Assembly (NCBI GenBank): GCA_963969395.1 | Contig: OZ017797.1 | Coordinates: 28,396,001-28,460,000, forward strand | Source of the DNA: Pseudoscleropodium purum | Taxonomy: Eukaryota > Streptophyta > Bryopsida > Hypnales > Brachytheciaceae | Length of the DNA stretch: 64,000 nt | Direction of reading: 5' to 3' | Part shown: in pieces, positions 13,165 to 25,000 of the stretch | How positions within the stretch are numbered: the stretch's first letter is position 1 | How the letters are laid out: every line of letters starts with the position of its first letter | Made by a program: the position numbers and the translations under genes | Notes under the pieces: model-generated | Told to the model about the DNA's origin: nothing | The model's input: only the letters and a program-made list of their open reading frames with translations | Database searches by the model: none

Positions 13165-13421
13165 GAAAGCTTTAAAGGATTCTTGGAATCCAAGAGGGCC
13201 ATTCCAAACAAGTGCGTTGTGAACTTCCTCCCTTACAGTTCTAGAAAATGACTCTTCCCAACAAAAAAAAAGAAGAAAAAAGTGGAAAAGAAAATTTCAT
13301 TTTTTTCAGACATAGTAGTTGTTGTGCCATGTCAACAAGCTACTGCAGCCCCTTGCACGTCAGTTTCCTCAATTTAGGAACTCATAGCCCTTATGGGGGT
13401 GAAAAACTCTTCTAATGTTGT
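13165..13421. mobile_element. possible CATTAGAAG-family element, copy 3
   Basis: The right end reads GGTGAAAAACTCTTCTAATG, matching the right end of copy 1. The interior includes a GCCATGTCAACAAGCTACTG-like arm comparable to the arms of the other copies. The left end is degraded, so its limit is a guess. Confidence 0.35.
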
Positions 13422-13690
13422 AAGTTTGTTGCGGTTGGCAACTTTGCTACAAAATTTTCTTTCTTCTTCTTGAGGTAGATATGTATTGTGAATGTAGTTA
13501 TTAGGCACTCAAGGTGTATAGCGACACTTTGTGTCACTATGCACTCTCCCCCTCAATTTTTATTTTACCACCCCCACCTATCATTTAGAATTTGATTTAA
13601 ATTTTTTTATCTCACACCCCCTTGCCCCCACCCCCTCTTGTAATCTTCATAATCAAAGTTCTTGACAAACAATATGGGACAATTGATCTT

Positions 13691-13876
13691 GTATCCAATA
13701 CTGTATCCGTATTTAGTACTTGTATTCAGTATCCATATTCAATATCCGTATTCAATAAACATATTTAGTACACGTATTCAGTACACGTATTCAATATCCG
13801 TATTCAGTACACGTATTTAGTACTCATATCCAATACCTGTACCCGTATTCGTATTTGTATTCAGTATTTGTATTTT
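13691..13876 (+). repeat. 13-base minisatellite, GTATTCAGTATCC type
   Basis: About twelve units of a 13-base repeat (consensus GTATTCAGTATCC, variants ending ACAC or ATCC) run head to tail, followed by shorter GTATTC and GTATTT words. Just downstream a perfect 9-base hairpin, TCACAAGAT-CAAC-ATCTTGTGA, lies at about 13901-13922. Confidence 0.85.
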
Positions 13877-15755
13877 ATATTTGAACGGCTCAGATTAAAT
13901 TTCACAAGATCAACATCTTGTGATTTTTTGAGAAATCAACGTCAATTTTGAGGGTAAACATTTTTTTTCAAAAAAATCAACGGCTCACAAATTTTTTGAG
14001 AGAGGAGGGGGGGAACTAATGGGAAACTGGGGTGACAGGTGAGTTTCAGTGTATAATTTCTTGGATTTGCAATGATTGAGATTCTTTTTGCTTTTGAAAT
14101 TTAGGATGCTTCCATTGGTTGGAAGGCAAAATATTGTGTTATATGGGTAGGACAAACAAGGGATTCAAACACAAAAGAAGTAGCCCTAAGATTTGTGTAG
14201 ATGAAAATTCCCTAGGACTGTTGGCCATGCTCTAAGGATCTAAGAATTTTTGTAATGCACTTGAAAAAATGACTCATCAAATTAAGTAAGTTTTAACCCC
14301 AATTTAACTAATTTCATACAATCTATAGTATAGAATTAACATCATATGTATAAATGAATGATGAAAATATGATCAATACACATAGTCTAATGTCAACTTT
14401 TGAGTTAAAATGAATCAAAATCATCATTTTGGATCAAATGAAATTAAAAATAAATAAAATATAGATAGGTATTAACTACCAGCTAATACATTTTCAATCA
14501 CAGAGAATGTTCATTATTTGTGAATAAGTCCATATTTAGTTAAATCAGATTTTCTTGAATAATTCATTCATATGAAATTAAAATTTGGAGGCACTATTAG
14601 TAGAAGCACATTTAAAACATTTAAAATAGATATAATAATATCTTCATTTAGACTTCAAACAATTGATATAAATCCAAATGAAACAAGCTACTAGACGTTA
14701 ATTCATGGTCTATAAGTCTTAAGAAGCCTAGACTAGTCATGGTTACAAACTACTAGACAATAATTCATGATCTACTAGTATATAAGCCTTGGCAAATTAT
14801 GGTTAAGAAAGGGAAAATCATGCAAATGGCACAACAACTTTCTTGTGCTTTTTGTATAATGCTCATTTTTTATCCATAATGATTGCCATCATTCTATTTA
14901 GTGTGCCCGTTACAATATTTTGCCAAGACTTCTCCAAATTTTATCTTTTTAGCTTGTCGTCAGTCTAAATCCATACATTCCTACACCTATTTTAAGCGTT
15001 TTTCATTCATTTCCAATGATAATTCTCCCAAATTTTAATCCTCCTTACTATTAATATAACTCAATTAAAAGTCAATAAATATAATGGCCAGCCTGTTTTG
15101 CAGCTAATGTGGACTTCATGCCATTCCGCGCAGAATTGCAAACTTGATAGTAAGCACTCCAACTGGATCCTTCCTTGACTTCTTCTTCTTGAGTATTCTA
15201 GAAATCAACACCAGTTATCATAGTGAGCTACCAATCTGCAATGCTACATTATCCGAGTCAATGACAGGCACACCGAATCCACGTGCCGTGGACAGAAGAC
15301 AATCCACTTTCCTCTAATAAAAGACGACGTTTGACGTTTTTCGACACATGAATCTTCGCAGCACTGTTCTCAGCAGCAGAACTGCACTGCAGAAGCTCTT
15401 GGTGAAGTCCATTCCACGCCCTGGATCTGGATCTGGATCTGCCATGAATATCCTCGAATCTCCAAGATTCGAAAGGAATGAATCTCGAAGAGATTCAAGT
15501 GCCGCTTCCAAGTGAGCTAGCTAGCAAGTTACTTATTGAAACTCTGGGCACGTACAAGTGCACAACTGGACTGCACTGTACTCGTACTCGTGCTGCAGGA
15601 TTCAATATTTCCAGCCTTTGGTACGTGGTGGGACGTACTACACATACTCTCGCAGTGGATGACAGCTGCTTGGAGAATTGCAGGTCGAGTCGTCTTGGGT
15701 ATTTATCTTGGTGCATGAAACTTTCTCGAGAGCTAGCTCTTTGGAGGTTTTGGCG
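13877..15755. other. intergenic sequence and promoter side of the LRR gene
   Basis: AT-rich sequence to about 15050, then more balanced sequence leading into the LRR gene at 15756. Several overlapping short frames at 15314-15716 on both strands show no recognisable domain and are probably upstream or leader sequence. A GATCTG triplet repeat occurs near 15425. Confidence 0.5.
15280..15285. promoter_or_regulatory. G-box-like CACGTG
   Basis: A palindromic CACGTG lies about 470 bases before the start codon of the kinase-less LRR gene. Such boxes bind bZIP and bHLH factors in plants. One six-base word is weak evidence. Confidence 0.2.
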
Positions 15756-18700
15756 ATGGCGTTTCAGTTTGTTCTCATTGGAATGCTCATCTGGTCGGTG
15801 TGGTCGTTTGTTGTCAGCACCTCGGCAAACGATGGTACTCTACTTGCAAATCTCTTAGTTTAATCGTACCACCTGGGTAGCAGCTCTTCATTGCATGTAG
15901 AAACGTGTGACAAGTTTGGTACGGTGAAGTGAGAGACATGCGCGGAAATTCTGGAGTGGCGAGTGGAAATTCTAGAGTGGCGCGCGAGTGTGTTCCAGTC
16001 AATGATAGAGTGGCAAGTGTGTGCGTGGATATTCTCGAATTGCATCTCATTTTAGAGGAGGGCATTATAATGAGGTTGGAGTGAACATCATTGGTTTGAA
16101 TTGGAAAGGACTTGAGCATTGCAATGAAGCTACGATACATGGAGATATTCACCCAAAATTGTGGGTTTCCAATTGCCCAAACTGAGATGCTTTAAAAGCA
16201 GGTTTTTCCTTGGTGAACTAGGACAGATTACTGTTTCGTGGAAGTGCTACAAAACTTTGCTACAACCACTGGAAACTACCAATTTAATGATACAATCTGA
16301 AAGCTAGCTAGCTGTAAATGTTCGACTTTGTGCGTGAAACGTACTCTGACATGTGATGTGGGGTTGCAGTGGTTGCACTGCAAGAGCTGTTACGCGAATG
16401 GCAAGGAACGCCTGGAGGAGCCCTGTTGGACAACTGGAGTTTGAACGAGGATGCGGATCCTTGCCGTGCTCGGTGGAAGGGGGTGGTGTGCAGCTCATCA
16501 CAATCTGTTGTGAATTTGTAAGCACCAGATCCAGTCACTGGATCTTTCCCACACTACGTTAAAATGGCAGATTTTCAGTGAAACTTTACAGTAGTTTTTA
16601 GTTTTTCTAGCTTTTCGAATTGCAATTCGGCCCAGTTTTAAGACTTCTTAAATCACAATTCTGGCACTGTGAAATATGCCTTTGAAGAAGTATGTATGAC
16701 CACAAACGTGTTTCTAGCTGTTCGGATCTGAGTGCGGCTTTCGTTGCCTTGATTTCCGAATGCAGGCGTTTAAACGATGTCGGGTTGAGTGGAGGCATCC
16801 CCACTGCAATTGGAGGTCTTGAGAAATTGGCAATTGTGTAAGTGGGCACCGGCCTTCTGAGTCCATTTTGCTGGAGTGCTCTCATTCTGGCACTAAGTAT
16901 CAATTAAGATTCTAGCTCTGAAGAGCAGGGGAATGGTATTGTAGCCAAAGTTGTTTTGAACTTTGATTGCGAAATCAAGCAATCAACCATGCTTAATAAA
17001 ATTTGATGCGAAGTTGTGACCTCGACGTGCAGAGATCTCTCTGGAAATACTTGGTTGACATCCGCCATCCCAAAGGAGATCGGTCTCCTGTGCCGACTCA
17101 CTCATTTGTAAGTGCCCTGAAACTCATCTAGTTTTCTATTACTCTTCTTTTTTTTGACGAATTCCATTTTTGGTGCGATTTTCTGAAACTTCTTCGTATG
17201 GTAGAGAAAGCTTATTAGCTTTCTGGGAACATAATTTTTATTTCAATTGGTGTCTGGGAGCAAGAGTTATACCACAATAAGTCTAATTTTCAACTTGGTG
17301 AGCAAGAAAAGAAATCCACAAAAGCTTGAAATAAGATTATTAAAATTTGTTTATCATAGATTGTATTTTTGTCTTTATGGAATGCTCTGATTCATTTGAT
17401 TTGGATTTGTGATGTGAAAGATAGGAGCATCTTGTTTTGCAAGCAATCATAGCATCTCCTTTATAATATAATGTATAGGATTCGATTTCAAGCTCAATTT
17501 TCAAATTTTTTCAAAACAAAATTTTCTATGAGTTTAACTTAATAATTTTTTAAAGTACAGAAGTCGGCATTTTATATTATTAATTTTCATTTCCTAAAAT
17601 CTCAAATTCTTCATGATCAATTCTTCTTAATTCAAAATCTACAATGCAAAAATTTGAAGTTAAGAGGATATGCAAAGTCTCATAAACTTCTTTGCCATGG
17701 AACCAAAAAAAACATGTTTTCTTCACTTTATAAATGCAATTATCTTGCAATCCATGACATCAAAGTTTATGAAATTTCTTCCTGACATTCTCATTTAGTC
17801 TTTTGCAAGATCTAATGTTTTGCCCAAAAAAATACCATGTAAATTTTTTTTTCTCTTTGCACTAGAAATGGCAATTTTGAGTGGTTTTGATAAAAGAAAA
17901 GACTTAGAACTTTGGGAGTTAAAAAACAGACATGTCAGTCGGTCACTGCACTTAACTTAGTTCGATTTGTGCTTCGAAAAACAAATAAATGATTATTCAC
18001 ATTGTTTTTGCTGTAAAATATACATTTTCTTAAAAATCATTGGGCCATAGCCATGGATGTGAGTGACGCTCATCTTCTGTTGGACCAAATGATTGTCTCA
18101 CCAAACCAGAATGATCTACCTACTGTTTTGGTGGAGCTCACTTGTGCACAAGTACACTTTGGATCGAACTTACTATACATGTGCTCCGTAAACACCAGCT
18201 GTAGTACTCTCTGTTCTCGAGACATAATACTGCAATCAATAAAATGAATCAAAACTTCAATAGAAGATATAATATTAGGAAGGAGGGTGAGTGCGAGGCT
18301 TGTGTTCTGAACAAATTCTCAACAAAGACTTGAAAACTCCATGTGAGAGTTCGTATTCTTGAATGAAAATTTAGGGCTCACAATCAAACATGGCTCAAAG
18401 AAAGATAGTTGTAAAATAATCTTGCAGTTGAAAGTGTCACCAGGCCTCTCTTTTGTACAAATGGTGCAGAAATCTCTCGGGATGCAATTTGACTGGCGAG
18501 GTCCCTCGGGAAATTTACAACCTGAACAACCTCAAATCCTTGTGAGTACGGTTCATTGCTGTTTGTTTTTCAGAGGCATTTCGCATGCGATTGCTTTGAC
18601 TTCCAAAATGTGCTATAATCTGGGTTTGTTTAGCTCACGGGCTGTGCGTGAACGGATTGGAAGCTGACTTGTGACTCACTTTGAATGATCCAGCGACTTC

Positions 18701-19777
18701 TCTAATAATCCTCATCTTTCAGTTACCAAGCTGGATCCTCAGCTGCTCATAAGCCTGTAAGTTGAAATTCAAATCTCTTAACTACCTCCGCTCTCTTTTG
18801 GATTTTGGGAACCTTTTGTTTGTTTTGTTTCATCATTAGAGAATTGCTCACACACAAGTCCGTTCTCCTTGTGAGAATTTCCAAGTGCAAAGATAACAGC
18901 ATTTTCAGTAAAATCAGCCTGTTAAAGAAAAAATTGGACATTTCGAAGATTGGACATTTCTCATGACTCATCAAAAGGTCTTCCCATGAGGACAGTCGTT
19001 ATATAGAGGCCTTCGCTTCTATATCACGTACGGAAAGACTTCAATTTGACCTCCCGTAATATAAATCAAGAAAAAGATTTTCTTTAATTTGTAATCTTTA
19101 AATTTCCCTAAAACCATCTCATTTTACTGAAAACCTGGTGTCCTTATTAAATGTCTGCAACAACATTGTTTTAAATTAGTCTCAAACTAAGCCATTAAAA
19201 GGACAAAGATGCTATTTCTTACGATCATGTGTAGCGGCACGCTTTTGTGTGCCACTGCTGAAGATTTACATAACTGACTAGTTCGCTGCGTTCTTCTACA
19301 GCAGTAAGCCAGCGGAGCCCGATTTGACCAGTCGCCCTCACTTCCTTCACCATCGATCTTTGTTGCAAAGCTCTAAAAGTAACAATGGTAAGACACCAAG
19401 AACAACGCATATATATATACCTCCTTACTAAGTATCATCTGCAACGAAGCCGCTCCATTGCAAAAGTCAGTGCGTGATTCCCAAAGTGATCAGCTGATGT
19501 TCAAAATCTCTGTTGATGAATGTTGATCGATGCCGTGACAGGAAACCGCAAAAACTTGCCCATCTTCTACACGTACATCGCCGTCGGCTGTGTCGGCTGT
19601 GTCTTCCTCATCATCCTCACCTTTTGCTGCTGCCGCTACTTGTCCGTCCGGAAGACACGCAACGACATCTTCCTCACCACCCCGGGGGCACCAGGGCACT
19701 TGACGACCTTCCAATCCAAGCCTTCCAGGTCCATTCACGTTGCCAACAGAAATTTGGACATGGAAGACAGGCACTGA
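15756..19777 (+). CDS. LRR transmembrane protein without a kinase domain
   Basis: Eight exons join in frame: 15756-15834, 16370-16517, 16766-16837, 17033-17107, 18470-18541, 18694-18756, 19302-19387 and 19542-19777, coding for 276 residues. All introns are GT-AG. Residues 1-24 form a signal peptide (MAFQFVLIGMLIWSVW start). Residues about 27-75 are an LRR N-terminal cap with the usual DPC...WKGVVC pattern. Exons 3-6 carry about four short LRRs, for example GLSGGIPTAIGGLEKL and NLTGEVPREIYNLNNL, with introns falling after the second base of a Leu codon, as in plant LRR genes. Residues about 208-229 are a membrane span ending FCCCRYL; the cysteines could be palmitoylated. The tail is about 47 residues and ends in a stop, with no kinase. 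It is best called an LRR receptor-like protein; it could be a shortened relative of a receptor kinase. Its ligand is unknown. Confidence 0.85.
17205..17922 (-). repeat. relative of the TTAA elements inside an LRR intron
   Basis: The fourth intron of the LRR gene (17108-18469) holds a diverged, reversed relative of the TTAA elements. Its recognisable right part runs through TATCTTGCAATCCATGACAT (about 17740-17760) and ends CTTTGGGAGTTAA at 17922. Near 17690-17740 it keeps an unbroken version of the site that copy A interrupts. The left limit is uncertain. Confidence 0.5.
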
Positions 19778-19809
19778 GCACCGTCTTTTACTGGAGCGGA
19801 TTTCGCTAT

Positions 19810-20087
19810 AAGGTAGATACACCCAAATATGCCACTGACCTGAAACCGCCATCTATACTATGTGCACATCTCCAAAGTCAGTTCTGTACCTATGTGGAAG
19901 AAACGATTTTAAAACCAAACTTCGTTCCTTGATAACTTTTGCATACAGTATCCAAATTCCATGTTCTCTGGTGAGTTAGAACCTCCTTTTCCTTGCCAAC
20001 AAGAACATATGAAAATCTGACGAGTTTAATAATACCAAATAGGCTCAGCAGCAAAAAGCTAGTGGCGGTTTGGAGAGTACCTACCTT
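19810..20087. mobile_element. short inverted-repeat element, AAGGTAG family, copy 1
   Basis: The 278-base segment begins AAGGTAGATACACCC and ends GAGTACCTACCTT, an inverted repeat of about 13 bases with mismatches. It is closely matched over its full length by 53450-53723. It starts about 30 bases after the LRR stop codon, so it probably supplies part of that gene's 3' untranslated region. No coding capacity. Confidence 0.7.
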
Positions 20088-20811
20088 AATTCAAGTTGGG
20101 GAGGCTTTGGCCTTATCACATGATGATGCATTGGGAAGCCTTGAAGTTTGTTAAATTGTTGGTAGTATTGGGGCATTTTAACCAACATTCAAGAGTGTGA
20201 TTTGTGGGGTGATGTCTCGGGAGATCTACAATAGCCGGCATCAACTTTGTAGTGTGCTATATATTTTACTCTTGTGGTATAAGGTCATTGCACTTGAATG
20301 CATCCAAATAGTAAGCATTTGAGCATTGTTCCTATTATTAAATTGCTTTATTTTTTGATGGATGTTGTTGGAAATTCAAAAGAGAATTTTAGATTTTTTT
20401 TTCTTATGCATATTTTGGACATCATATGATTAAACTTTGAATTTTCAAAGTGATGAAGTATGTGTGTCTATAAGTGTCCTTAAGTTCTCATGAATAGAAG
20501 TTGTACAATATGTGACAATAGTGAATGATATAAATGCAAAGCTTTGGAGCCCAACCTTGTTAACACTACAAAATTGGAATTGATCTCAAAAGTTCCAAAT
20601 AGTAAAGCATGATAAAAATTAGACCAAATATTTTCAAATTATGTAATACTTATACATTGAATTTATTGGATTTTTTTTTACTAATGTCTACCATCTAGTC
20701 TTTATCAAGTCCTTCTTTGCTTCTTTAAATTTAAACCTCACAAATTTCTTCCTTAAAAAGAGGATAATTGGCAAAGATTGAACAATGTTGTGTATACTTG
20801 GCAAAGTAATT
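20088..20811. other. AT-rich intergenic, no gene seen
   Basis: Plain AT-rich sequence between the LRR gene and TTAA element copy B; nothing else recognised. Confidence 0.6.
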
Positions 20812-21744
20812 GCCAAGCCTTGAGTTCCTTGACTATGTTTTTGCCAAAAACGCTCCAAAATTGTCATTTTTTGAACAAGTTTCAAATTTTTTGAAAAAAA
20901 CACACTTTTGGACACATATAACTTTAGGATCTTGTAGTATGACACTTTGCAAAGACGTGGAAAAAAATTCAGAAATTTTCACTGTGTAGATTGCAAGATA
21001 TTAGTATTTGAATTGACAAAAATCATTTTTATGTCCTTGCGGAAAATTGGGAAGTTGCACTTTATAAGGTCTCAAAAATGTATGGAAAAATGTTCAAAAT
21101 GGTGGTGCTTTTTTGGATTCATTCTTCAACGCATATTCGCTATGGCTAGTTGCTTCAAAATTTTCAAATCATTTGAAATTGTACAACATATAGGAAAAAA
21201 ATAGTAACTAAAGAATTATTCTAAACACTAAATTGTTAACAATTTAATTTTAGAATTGAAAATTTTCAATCCCAATGGTTGCAATACTGTAATAGACAAT
21301 CTTCACCTAATGTTTTTTATTTTCTTCCCAAAATATTGAAAATTGAATTCAATAAAAGACTTCAAAGTTTATTTTGGAGTAGAGAATCCATAACTGCCTG
21401 CAAACTAAAATACTTCATAACTTTTGACTCATTTATTAAAATGGAATGATTCAATGCTTTCTATGTACATATAAATCTAAAAAATCAATTTGAAATTTGA
21501 AATTGAAAAAAAAAAACATTTTTTGGGATCTACCCGAACTATCCAGTAACAAAAAACAACAATATATTGGTCATAACTTTTGACTCATATTTCTAAATGT
21601 CTTGAAATTTAGTGCACATGAAAGATATTCCTTGTCCACACCTTCTATTAAAATATGGGCTTAAAAATAAAAATCTCTAGTCATATGCACTTGCCCAAAA
21701 TTTCTATGTTGCCAAAAAACATAGCTTGGTCCTTTAGGGTTTAA
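20812..21744 (+). mobile_element. TTAA-flanked element, copy B
   Basis: It matches copies A and D in the same orientation, from TTGACTATGTTTTTGCC near the left end to CCTTTAGGGTTTAA at the right end. The left terminus is decayed: the TTAACCCC expected there is not recognisable. An 85-codon frame inside is a shadow of the repeat. Confidence 0.7.
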
Positions 21745-22308
21745 GTTCTATACACCTATTGATTTTTTCTTTCAAAGTGTCATGTGCATGAAATCATCTC
21801 TACATGGAGCTCCTACTCAAGTAAACACACACATTGCATTGTTTAACCTTTAAAAGGCCCTTGGGATCCTTCTATACAACTTGTATTTAGCCTTATAACT
21901 CTTCAATTGTACTTTAATATATGAATACAAGTAATACATTATTATTTACGTACTATCATGATCATTAACTTACTTGGTACTAAAAAGTATCCAATCAATT
22001 TTTTATTTTATCAAATACCACCAAATTTATAATATACTATATGGACACATAAGGCTTTCAAACCCTTCAAGAATTAAGTCTCCAAATAATCTATAGGCTA
22101 ACTATGAAAAATTACATGCATCCCCAATGTTTCAATGGGGTTCAACAATGCAATAATTATCTAGATGGAACGCCAAAAAGTTTATTTGGAATAAATCAAT
22201 TGAAGTAGTTACTTCTTACTTTAAATCTTATTTTTTACATAGGTGCAACACTTGGTTTGCATAATTATGCTAATTTGATCTTTGGGGCCTTTTTGCTAGT
22301 CTCTTGAA
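21745..22308. other. AT-rich intergenic, no gene seen
   Basis: No coding or RNA gene recognised. Confidence 0.6.
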
Positions 22309-22550
22309 GGCCAATGGTGCTAGTATGTGAACCTAAGAATGCGAGCATTGAGCCTACAATATAGGTACTTATAATATAGATACCACACTCTATAGATGAT
22401 GAATGTATAAAAAACACATATAATATGGGTATTTGTAATATATATATCCTATAATTATAGATGTTTTCTATAGTATATACACCTATAACATAGGTGTATA
22501 CTATTCTAGGCTCATGGGCTCGCATTCCTATGCTCACATAATAGCAACCT
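22309..22550. mobile_element. short element with long inverted repeats and 9-base flanking repeat
   Basis: A 242-base element is flanked by perfect TCTCTTGAA at 22300-22308 and 22551-22559. Its arms are inverted over about 45 bases: the left has TATGTGAACCTAAGAATGCG and the right, reversed, TATGTGAGCATAGGAATGCG, followed in both by GAGC and GAGCCTA. The centre is made of TATA-rich words related to AATATAGGTA. A 9-base duplication with long inverted ends fits a non-autonomous Mutator-like element (inference). Related ends occur near 3330 and 11500. Confidence 0.75.
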
Positions 22551-24062
22551 TCTCTTGAAAGCTATCATCCTTAAAATTGTTTGCACCTTCTCCAATTTTT
22601 GATTCAAAATGGAAAACTCCTTCTCTCTTGCTTTCTCTTTTCTTTTCCTCTAGAAATTGTTGTAAAGAAATGTGAAACTATCTGCTTGTGCATTGGCTTC
22701 ATTGTGTAGTAATTATTTTTTTTGAATGCATTCACAAAATTTACTCTAAATCACCAAATTTAATCCCAAACTAACAATTTAAGTGAAATGAAACACACAA
22801 ACAACTAAGTGAAATGAGATATATTAAGTAAGTGTAATTAGGGCAAGACAATAGGATTGTGGCCACTATGGCTACCACAAAGATATAAAAGATTATATTT
22901 ATCTATACTATAATAATGAAGGCATGATAAAACATTAAATTTCATTATTTTTCTTTAAAATAAAATTGAGATTGAGATTTTGTACTTGATGATCAAGTGA
23001 GATATAATAAAATAATTATACTTGCAATCTCACTAGATTGCAAACTAAATGGCAAACTAGTCAATAAAAAATAGATAATTTATCTATTGTTACAAAGATA
23101 TAGATGGCCCTTTAGAAGTTGAACTTCCAAATTTCTGAATCTAACTTTGAGAATAAATCAAGCTATTGTAGTTGCAAGCTCTTTTTCAAGTTTGCAATTT
23201 GCGGGGCAATTTGATTGAGCTATTTATTTCTATGATTGCGAATCAATTGGCCATTTCATTGGCCATTTAGATCAAGGGGCTATGTCACTACAATTTAGAG
23301 TCACTAGTTTATAATTGGTTGAATTCCGCATATTGCAAGTTCTTCATCTCATGCCTTCACAAGCTTGAAACTTCAATTCCTTGCATTAAGGTAGCAACAT
23401 CCACAACCGTGATTGTACCTATAACTAGTTAGTAGAGTGCCTTTAAATTGTCTCCAAAAATACCTTGAAATTGTCATCCATTCTTAATTGTGATTGATAG
23501 GCTCTGAATTTTTTAAATTTTGTTGTGAGAATTGAGGTAGACTTACTAGAGTGTGGTTCGAGGTGCCCTAGTGAGTTCTACTTTGAAAATTCATAGAAAT
23601 TAGATGCCTTGCCCAAAAATTCTATTTTTTTTTAATTCATGATTTTCAATTGCTAATACTATAGAAATATTTTTTCTAAAAAAAGATGCCTTTAACTCTA
23701 CCGAATGGCTTATTTTGATGGTTATGGATGCTACTACCTTAGTTAAAGTTGCCTTTAACTTTAATTCTTTGCTACTTCAGTCCATTGACCTAGGCACTAA
23801 CTTTTTATGAAGTACATGACTTAGGAAAGGATGAGCAAGATGATTAACTTTGCACCACCTCACTCCTGACATCTTATCTTCTACACATTTTATAAGCTTC
23901 TAATCTAATCTACATCTCTAATTTTATACCAAAAAGGCCTTTGACTTTTGGCTTTCATTATTTTCCTTCCTTTAAATCCTTAATTAAAAGGTTTTCTAAC
24001 TAGGACTCCCCCCTAATTCCCTAAAGTCAACTTCATACGATAGTTGCTTCCATACATTTGGC
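22551..24062. other. AT-rich intergenic, no gene seen
   Basis: Contains poor-complexity AT-rich sequence and no supported gene. Confidence 0.6.
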
Positions 24063-25000
24063 TTAATCCCCAAAAGACCATCATGTGTTTTTGGATTGTA
24101 TAGAAATTTTGGGTAGGCTACTATGAATGAAGATTTGTATGTTTTAAGCTAGAGGTTTAAGAAAAGGTGTAGACAAGGAATATCTTTTATGGCATTTGGA
24201 AATAAGAATAAAAAATTATGGCCTAGAATGTTATTTTTTTTTGTAAACGGGCAATCTATGCACATAAAAAAAAATCACTTTTTTTGGAAATAAAAATTTG
24301 AAATTGGTTTTTCTAGAATTATATACATGAAAAGCTTTGGATCATTCCATTTTGATCAATAAGGATTTTTTGTTTGTGGATAGTTATGGCATAGGTTCTC
24401 TACTCTAAAATAAACTTTGAAGTCTTTTGTCTTATTGAATTGTCAATATTTTTTGGAAAAAATAAAATTGTGTGATGTGGATTGTTTATTACAACATTGC
24501 AACAATTGGGATTTGCATTTTTTTATTCCAGAATTAAATTCTATACAATTTTATATTTTGAATCATTCTCTACCACTATCTATTTACTATTTTTTTTTCT
24601 AGATATTGTACAATTTCAAATGATGTGAAATTTTTCAAGCATGAGGCCAACTTGTCTAGAAAAAAGAATTCAAAGAAACACCACCATTTTTGACCTTTTT
24701 TTCTTAGGAAAGTGAACTTGTGAAGTGCAGTTGACTTGCATTTTGCAAGGCCCAAAAGATGATTTTAGTGAATTTGAATGCCTATATCTTGCAATCCATG
24801 AAGTGGAAATTTCTGAAATTTTTACTACATGTTCTGAACTCAACATTCTACAAGATCCTACAGTTTCCACATATCAATAATAGTTTTTTATCAAAAAATA
24901 TCCTATGGTTTACATATGTCAAAAATTTAATTCTTGTACTAAAAATGACAATTTTCGAGCATTTACAATGAAGACATAGTCATTGAACTTTAAGGATTAA
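24063..25000 (-). mobile_element. TTAA-flanked element, copy C (reversed)
   Basis: The 938-base copy lies in reverse orientation. It begins TTAATCCCCAAAAG and ends CTTTAAGGATTAA on the plus strand, so both ends keep TTAA. The interior matches copy E closely, for example the phrases near ATCATTCCATTTTGATCAAT and TATCTTGCAATCCATG. Non-coding. Confidence 0.75.

Noticed and set aside
19778..20800. Search for kinase exons continuing the first LRR gene
   Set aside because: The frame ends in a stop at 19775-19777, and downstream there is a mobile element and AT-rich sequence without kinase motifs.
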